Source: Chromatiales bacterium (GTDB lineage: Bacteria; Pseudomonadota; Gammaproteobacteria; SZUA-152). Taken from it: a stretch of 62,290 nt of DNA. The position numbers and the translations under genes are program-made. The DNA is taken from contig JALSHB010000130.1 of NCBI GenBank assembly GCA_026982475.1, positions 1 to 62,290 on the forward strand. Reading direction: 5' to 3'. Each line of letters starts with the position of its first letter. The stretch's first letter is position 1. Below the pieces are notes generated by a model. The model was not told where the DNA came from and did not search any database. It saw nothing but the letters and a program-made list of their open reading frames with translations. Of this stretch, positions 55,893-62,290 are shown in pieces.

Positions 55893-57245
55893 TCAACGCC
55901 GGCGCCGCCACCAGATCACCGCCCCCGTCGCCGCCAGCCCCAGCGGCAGCAGTACCAGCCAGCCGAAACCGATCACGCCCTGCGCCAGCGGCGAGAAGCT
56001 CAGGCTGCGGTCCGGGGCGGTCTTCACCGGGATGTCGATGAAACGGTCCTCGTGGGACAGCCAGTTGATGAGGTTCATGCCCAGGGCGAGGTTGCCGCCG
56101 TTGCCGAGATAGGCGTTGGAGAGGAAGTCGCCGTCGCCGATCACCGCCACGCGCTGCTCGCCAGCGTCTTCCCCGCCGCCCCGCGCACGGCTCATCACCA
56201 CCCCCAGGGTCAATGGCCCCGGCGTGTCCGCCCCCTCGTCGAAGGCCACCTGCCCGCTCAGCTCGCCCGTCTCCGACCAGCTGCGTTCGGCGCTGACGAG
56301 CATCGCCTGACCCTGCCAGCCGGGGGGCGGGGTGTAGGCGATGCCGGCGGCCTGGGGGAACAGGGTGACGACATCGAAGTTGCGCGTCACCGCATGCGGC
56401 GGATAGGTGCTGACGATGGCCAGGCGCGGATCGGAGATGCCCAGCACGCGGGTGGTGGGGTCGACGATGACACCGGGCAGGAAATCCACCCCCAGGGTCG
56501 CGGCCAGGGGCTGCAGGCCGTGCAGCCCATCGGGATCGCCCAGCCACAGCAGGTTGCCGCCGCCCTCGACGAACTGCTGGATCATCGCCACCTCGCCCGG
56601 CAACAGATCCGTCTGCGGACCGGCCAGCACCAGCACCGCGGTGTTGTCGGCGATGGCCGGCTCGGCGACCAGGTTCTGTGAGCGGATCCTGAAACCCTTC
56701 TCCTCCAGCCGCTGACCCCAGGCGCCGAGGTCGTGATTGGCCTCGCCCAGGGGCCTGCGCTCGCCGTGGCCCTCGATGAACACCAGCCAGCGCTCGCCGC
56801 TGCGCGCCAGGCGCTGCAGGGCGTTGGTGATGCTCTGCTCGGAGACGCTGGCGAGCTTTTCCTGCCGCCCCTGGTAGTCGATCAGCAGCTCGCCGTTGAC
56901 GCGGATGCCCAGCTCGCGCACCCGCGCCGGTTGCAGGTCCGGGTTGACGAAGTCGAGGGTGATGTCGCGCTTGTGGCGCTGGTAACGCGCCAGCAAGTCG
57001 CGGATGGCGCGGCGCACCGATTCATCCTCGCTGGCGAAGGCGGTGACGTTGACCGGCCCGTCGAGCCGTTCGAGCAGTTCGCGGCTGGCCGCGGAGAGGG
57101 TGTTGCGGCCGCTCGCCGTCCAGTCCGCGGTGAAGGTGTAGCGCGTGCTGAGCCAGGCCAGCATCCCCACCACGGCGAGGAACAGGATCAGGAACAGGGC
57201 GTTCTGCAGGCGCGTGGCGCGCCGGGTCTTGCCGCTGACGAACAT
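55893..57245 (-). CDS. GldG-like ABC-type auxiliary protein
   Basis: 450 aa with an N-terminal membrane helix (LFLILFLAVVGMLAWLSTRY), a large periplasmic region (NTLSAASRELLERLDGPVNV, EGHGERRPLGEANHDLGAW, VLVLAGPQTDLLPGEV) and a C-terminal helix before a basic tail (WWRRRR). This is the GldG/PF09822 layout, paired with ATPase and ABC-2 permease as in gliding-type export systems. Substrate unknown. Confidence 0.85.
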   Translation of the reverse strand: MFVSGKTRRATRLQNALFLILFLAVVGMLAWLSTRYTFTADWTASGRNTLSAASRELLERLDGPVNVTAFASEDESVRRAIRDLLARYQRHKRDITLDFVNPDLQPARVRELGIRVNGELLIDYQGRQEKLASVSEQSITNALQRLARSGERWLVFIEGHGERRPLGEANHDLGAWGQRLEEKGFRIRSQNLVAEPAIADNTAVLVLAGPQTDLLPGEVAMIQQFVEGGGNLLWLGDPDGLHGLQPLAATLGVDFLPGVIVDPTTRVLGISDPRLAIVSTYPPHAVTRNFDVVTLFPQAAGIAYTPPPGWQGQAMLVSAERSWSETGELSGQVAFDEGADTPGPLTLGVVMSRARGGGEDAGEQRVAVIGDGDFLSNAYLGNGGNLALGMNLINWLSHEDRFIDIPVKTAPDRSLSFSPLAQGVIGFGWLVLLPLGLAATGAVIWWRRRR

Positions 57246-57254
57246 GGGGCTACA

Positions 57255-57611
57255 TCAATACTCCTTGTAGACAGCAAGGCCCTTGCTGACCATTTCGTCG
57301 TTGACATTGACGAACACCTCCGGCTCGTCCTCGATCCAGATCTCGGCGATGTAGCGGCCATACTTGCCCTTCTTGTCCTTGAGGGTCTGAATCCAGATCT
57401 CGCGGCCTTCGATGCGTTGGCGCAGCCAGTCGCGCGCCACCAGGCCCTCCGGCCGCTCCTCGCCGCGCACCTCCTTGGCGTTGATGCGTGACAGGCGCAC
57501 GCTTTCGTTGCGCTTCGACACATCCAGACCGAGGTCGATGTGCACGGTGCAGGTATCGCCGTCGTAGACGGAAACCACCTCGGCGCGGTAATGGTAGAGA
57601 TGTTCTTTCAT
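57255..57611 (-). CDS. Staphylococcal-nuclease-like (SNase) protein without signal peptide
   Basis: 118 aa forming one SNase OB-fold: VSVYDGDTCTVHIDLGL (Ca-site Asp), VRLSRINAKEVRG (catalytic Arg and Glu) and KKGKYGRYIAEIWIED (second Arg), so catalytic residues appear intact. No signal peptide, unlike secreted nucleases. It is placed between the ABC-2 permease and the GldG-like gene with its own AAGGAG site. Role in the transport cluster unknown. Confidence 0.85.
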   Translation of the reverse strand: MKEHLYHYRAEVVSVYDGDTCTVHIDLGLDVSKRNESVRLSRINAKEVRGEERPEGLVARDWLRQRIEGREIWIQTLKDKKGKYGRYIAEIWIEDEPEVFVNVNDEMVSKGLAVYKEY

Positions 57612-57632
57612 GGCAATTCTCCTTGTTGTTGC

Positions 57633-58381
57633 CTAATGTTGCAGCCGGTCGGCGTCCAGCCGGCGGATACTCAGCACCAGGAAGGTGCCGATGAGTAACA
57701 GGTAATAGACGATATCGGTGCTGCTGAAGATACCACGCAACAGGGGCTGGAAGTGGCTCATCAGCGACAGGTAGTCGAACAGGCCGCCGCCATTGCCGCC
57801 GCTGCTGGCGAGGTTGAGTATCCACAACAACAATAGCAGGCCGAAGGTGCTCACCGCCGCCACCACCGGCTGCGCGGTGAGGGTCGACAGGTACAGGCCG
57901 ATGCTGCAGAAGCTGGCCAGCAGCAACAGCAGCCCCAGCACGCCGGCGGCCCACAGGCCCAGGTCCAGGCCGCCGCCGGCCAGCAGGCTCAGCGGCATGG
58001 CGGCGATGATGGCGAGCATCACCAGCACGAAACCGAGCACGCCGAGAAACTTGCCGAACACGATCTCGCTCATGGACACCGGCGCCGACAGCAGCAGCGG
58101 CAGGGTCTGCGCGCGGCGCTCCTCGCTGATCAGGCGCATGGTGAGCAGCGGCACCACCAGCAGCAGCACCGTGGCGGCGGTGCTGAACAGGGGCGCGACC
58201 ACCATGTCGGCGGCGCCCGGCCCGCCGGGCAGGGCGGCCAGGCGCGGCTGCATCTGCAGGAAGAAGTCGAGATAGGCGAGGAAGAACCAGGCGCAGATGC
58301 CGCTCACCACGGCGAGTATGGCCCAGGCCAGGGGCGACAGGAACAGCGAGCGCAGCTCGCGCCCGGCGATGGTGAAGGCCA

Positions 58382-58385
<4 letters not shown>
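57633..58385 (-). CDS. ABC-2 type permease (GldF-like)
   Basis: 250 aa with six membrane helices and the ABC-2 layout of gliding-type permeases: an N-terminal amphipathic start (IAGRELRSLFLSPLAWAI), PLLTMRLISEERRAQTLPLL and SMSEIVFGKFLGVLG. It overlaps the ATPase gene by four bases. Confidence 0.9.
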
Positions 58386-59368
<983 letters not shown>

Positions 59369-59446
59369 CCAGTTAGACGGGCCTCGTGACGGTATGGCGT
59401 ATGATATAGTCGATGATGGAAAGTTCAACGACAGAGCGTCCCCTTC

Positions 59447-60499
<1,053 letters not shown>

Positions 60500-60516
60500 C
60501 AGCCCGCCACCTGCCC

Positions 60517-62290
60517 ATGCCTGGTAGCATTCTCGGCGTCGATACCGGTGGTACCTTCACGGACTTCGTCCTCCTGCAAGACGGGCGGCTGCGGGTGCAC
60601 AAGGTGCTGTCGACCCCGCACGCCCCCGAGCGCGCCATCCTGCAGGGCATCCGTGAGCTGGGACTGGAAGGCGACGAACTGTTACTGATCCACGGCTCCA
60701 CCGTGGCCACCAACGCGGTGCTGGAGGGCAAGGGCGTGCGCACCGTCTACATCACCAACCGCGGCCTGCGCGACACCCTGACCCTCGGCCGCCAGGCGCG
60801 GCGTGACCTCTACGACCTCAATCCCCCCCTCAAGGCCCCGCCGGTGCCGCGCGAACTGTGCCTGGAGACGGGCGGGCGGCTGTCGGCCAGCGGCGAGGAA
60901 CTGGAGCCCCTGACCGAGGCCGACATCGCGGCGCTGCGCGCCGAGGTCGAACGCCTCGAACCGCAGGCGGTGGCCATCAACCTGCTGTTCTCCTGGCTGC
61001 AGGCCGGGCGCGGGGACAGCGCCGAACGCCGCATCGAGGCCGCCATGCCCGAGGGCCTGTTCGTCTCGCGCTCGTCCCGGGTGCTGCCCGAAGTCCGCGA
61101 ATACGAACGCGGCATCACCACCTGGCTCAACGCCGCCGTGGGGCCGCTGGTAACGGGCTACCTGCAACGCCTGCGCGACGGCGCGCCACAGGCGCACATC
61201 GCCGTGATGCAAAGCTCCGGCGGCACCATCGCCGCCGCGCAGGCCGGCGAACAGGCCGTGCACATGCTCCTCTCCGGCCCCGCCGGCGGCCTCGCCGGGG
61301 CGCAGTATGTCGGCGCGCAGGCCGGCTGTGAGCGCTTACTGACCTTCGACATGGGCGGCACCTCCACCGACGTCGCCCTGCTCGACGGCGGCGAACTGCG
61401 CCTCACCAGCGAGGGCCGCATCGGCGACTATCCCGTCGGCGTGCCGATGGTCGACATGCACACCATCGGCGCCGGCGGCGGCTCCATCGCCCGCGTCGAC
61501 GCCGGCGGCATGTTGCAGGTCGGCCCCGAATCCGCCGGCGCCGCCCCCGGCCCCGCCTGCTACGGCCGTGGCGGCGACCAGCCCACCGTCACCGACGCCA
61601 ACCTGGTGCTCGGCCGCCTGCGCGCCGACGCCTTCCTCGGCGGTCACATGCGCCTCGACATGGCCGCCGCCCGCGCCGCCGTCGGCCGCGTGGCGGAACC
61701 CCTGGGCCTGGACATCGAGACCGCCGCCGAAGGCATCATCTCGGTGGCCAACGAACACATGGCCCGCGCCCTGCGCGTGATGTCGGTGGCGCGCGGCATC
61801 GACCCGCGCGAACTGACCCTGGCCTGCTTCGGCGGCGCCGGCGGCCTGCACGTCTGCGCCCTCGCCGAGGCCCTGGGCATGCAGCGCGCACTGGTGCCGG
61901 TACACGCCGGCGTGCTGTCCGCCCTCGGCATGCTGGTCGCGCCGCGCGCCCGCCACCTGTCACACACCCAGACCGGCCTGCTGGACGACAACACCGACAC
62001 GGCGCTCAACGCCGCCTTCGAGGCACTGGCCGCACAGGGCCGCACCGCGCTGCGCGCAGAAGGCGTCGACGAAAGCGACATCAAGAGCCTGCCCAGCATC
62101 GACCTGCGCTATCGCGGCCAGTCCTACGCCATCAACCTGCCATGGCGGGGCATCGAGGCAACCCGCGACGCCTTCCACCAACGCCACCAGGCCCTCTACG
62201 GCCACCGCCTCGACCTGCCCGTGGAACAAGTCACCCTGCGCGTCAAGGTACAGGGCGAGAGCCTGCGCATCCCGCTTGCCAGCGAATTGA
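60517..62290 (+). CDS. Hydantoinase/oxoprolinase family protein (HyuA-like), 3' end outside the window
   Basis: 591 codons are present and the frame is still open at the right edge. N-terminal ASKHA-type motif GVDTGGTFTDFVLL, then HGSTVATNAVLEGKGVRT, YERGITTWLNAAVGPL, LSGPAGGLAGA, FDMGGTSTDVAL and GAGGGSIARVD, the HyuA/5-oxoprolinase A signatures. ATP-dependent ring opening or carboxylation of a cyclic amide or ketone; a HyuB partner would be expected beyond the window. It starts 17 bp after the globin-GGDEF gene. Confidence 0.92.
   Translation, partial: MPGSILGVDTGGTFTDFVLLQDGRLRVHKVLSTPHAPERAILQGIRELGLEGDELLLIHGSTVATNAVLEGKGVRTVYITNRGLRDTLTLGRQARRDLYDLNPPLKAPPVPRELCLETGGRLSASGEELEPLTEADIAALRAEVERLEPQAVAINLLFSWLQAGRGDSAERRIEAAMPEGLFVSRSSRVLPEVREYERGITTWLNAAVGPLVTGYLQRLRDGAPQAHIAVMQSSGGTIAAAQAGEQAVHMLLSGPAGGLAGAQYVGAQAGCERLLTFDMGGTSTDVALLDGGELRLTSEGRIGDYPVGVPMVDMHTIGAGGGSIARVDAGGMLQVGPESAGAAPGPACYGRGGDQPTVTDANLVLGRLRADAFLGGHMRLDMAAARAAVGRVAEPLGLDIETAAEGIISVANEHMARALRVMSVARGIDPRELTLACFGGAGGLHVCALAEALGMQRALVPVHAGVLSALGMLVAPRARHLSHTQTGLLDDNTDTALNAAFEALAAQGRTALRAEGVDESDIKSLPSIDLRYRGQSYAINLPWRGIEATRDAFHQRHQALYGHRLDLPVEQVTLRVKVQGESLRIPLASEL

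Overview
The window is GC-rich, densely coded DNA from a bacterial chromosome. Gene content and order point to a gammaproteobacterium. The evidence is the kdsD-kdsC-lptC-lptA-lptB-rpoN-hpf-ptsN run, ubiCA, metH, ttcA, a Pseudomonas-like dsbA/cc4/engB/polA neighbourhood and many GTAGGAGCG-type REP palindromes. A DsrC/TusE-like protein, a secreted delta-class carbonic anhydrase, several periplasmic c-type cytochromes and an HbpS/GlcG haem protein suggest a respiring, possibly sulfur-oxidising and autotrophic relative of the Chromatiales. That lifestyle is inference. No rRNA, tRNA, CRISPR, phage or transposase gene was seen.

Layout. 1-3.5 kb: the end of a J-domain gene, a DsrC/TusE paralog, lpxL-type acyltransferase and ttcA (minus strand), an NfeD-like protein and a rhodanese. 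3.6-7.4 kb: metH. 7.4-8.15 kb: a palindrome, then a 240-bp structured element in the ubiC leader. 8.1-11.5 kb: ubiC, ubiA, a Ca/Na exchanger and a TraB/GumN protein. 11.7-20.2 kb: Kdo synthesis (kdsD, kdsC), LPS export (lptCAB), sigma-54, hibernation factor and the regulatory PTS (ptsN, hprK, rapZ, EIIA-Man, HPr). 20.4-28.1 kb: mgtE, Nudix, slyD, TRAP solute receptor, transaldolase, polysaccharide deacetylase and trhP. 28.2-32.0 kb: a looser accessory stretch with transglutaminase-like protein, delta carbonic anhydrase and an HbpS/GlcG gene between two ~310-bp inverted repeats. 32.0-43.9 kb: hslR, a GGDEF protein, EEP hydrolase, a ThDP enzyme, dsbA, a cNMP-binding protein, cytochromes, engB, a candidate sRNA, polA, a DUF2782 protein and a small cytochrome c. 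43.9-44.3 kb: a cluster of consensus DnaA boxes. 44.3-53.6 kb: fructosamine-kinase family protein, serB, two TraF-like barrels, HDOD-GAF, TRAP permeases and EAL-HDOD. 53.8-62.3 kb: cold-shock protein, mutM, a gliding-type ABC export cluster with an embedded nuclease, a globin-coupled GGDEF protein and a truncated hydantoinase/oxoprolinase.

Three non-coding items stand out. The ubiC-leader element (7886-8125) has perfect 20-bp terminal inverted repeats and a 47-bp internal hairpin whose arm differences are almost all G-U compatible on the ubiC sense strand. The engB-polA gap carries a candidate ~130-nt sRNA with a sigma-E-like promoter, CCUCCUCCC loops and a strong terminator, in the position of enteric Spot 42 and Pseudomonas ErsA. 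Upstream of the fructosamine-kinase gene there are four TTATNCACA DnaA boxes within 213 bp.
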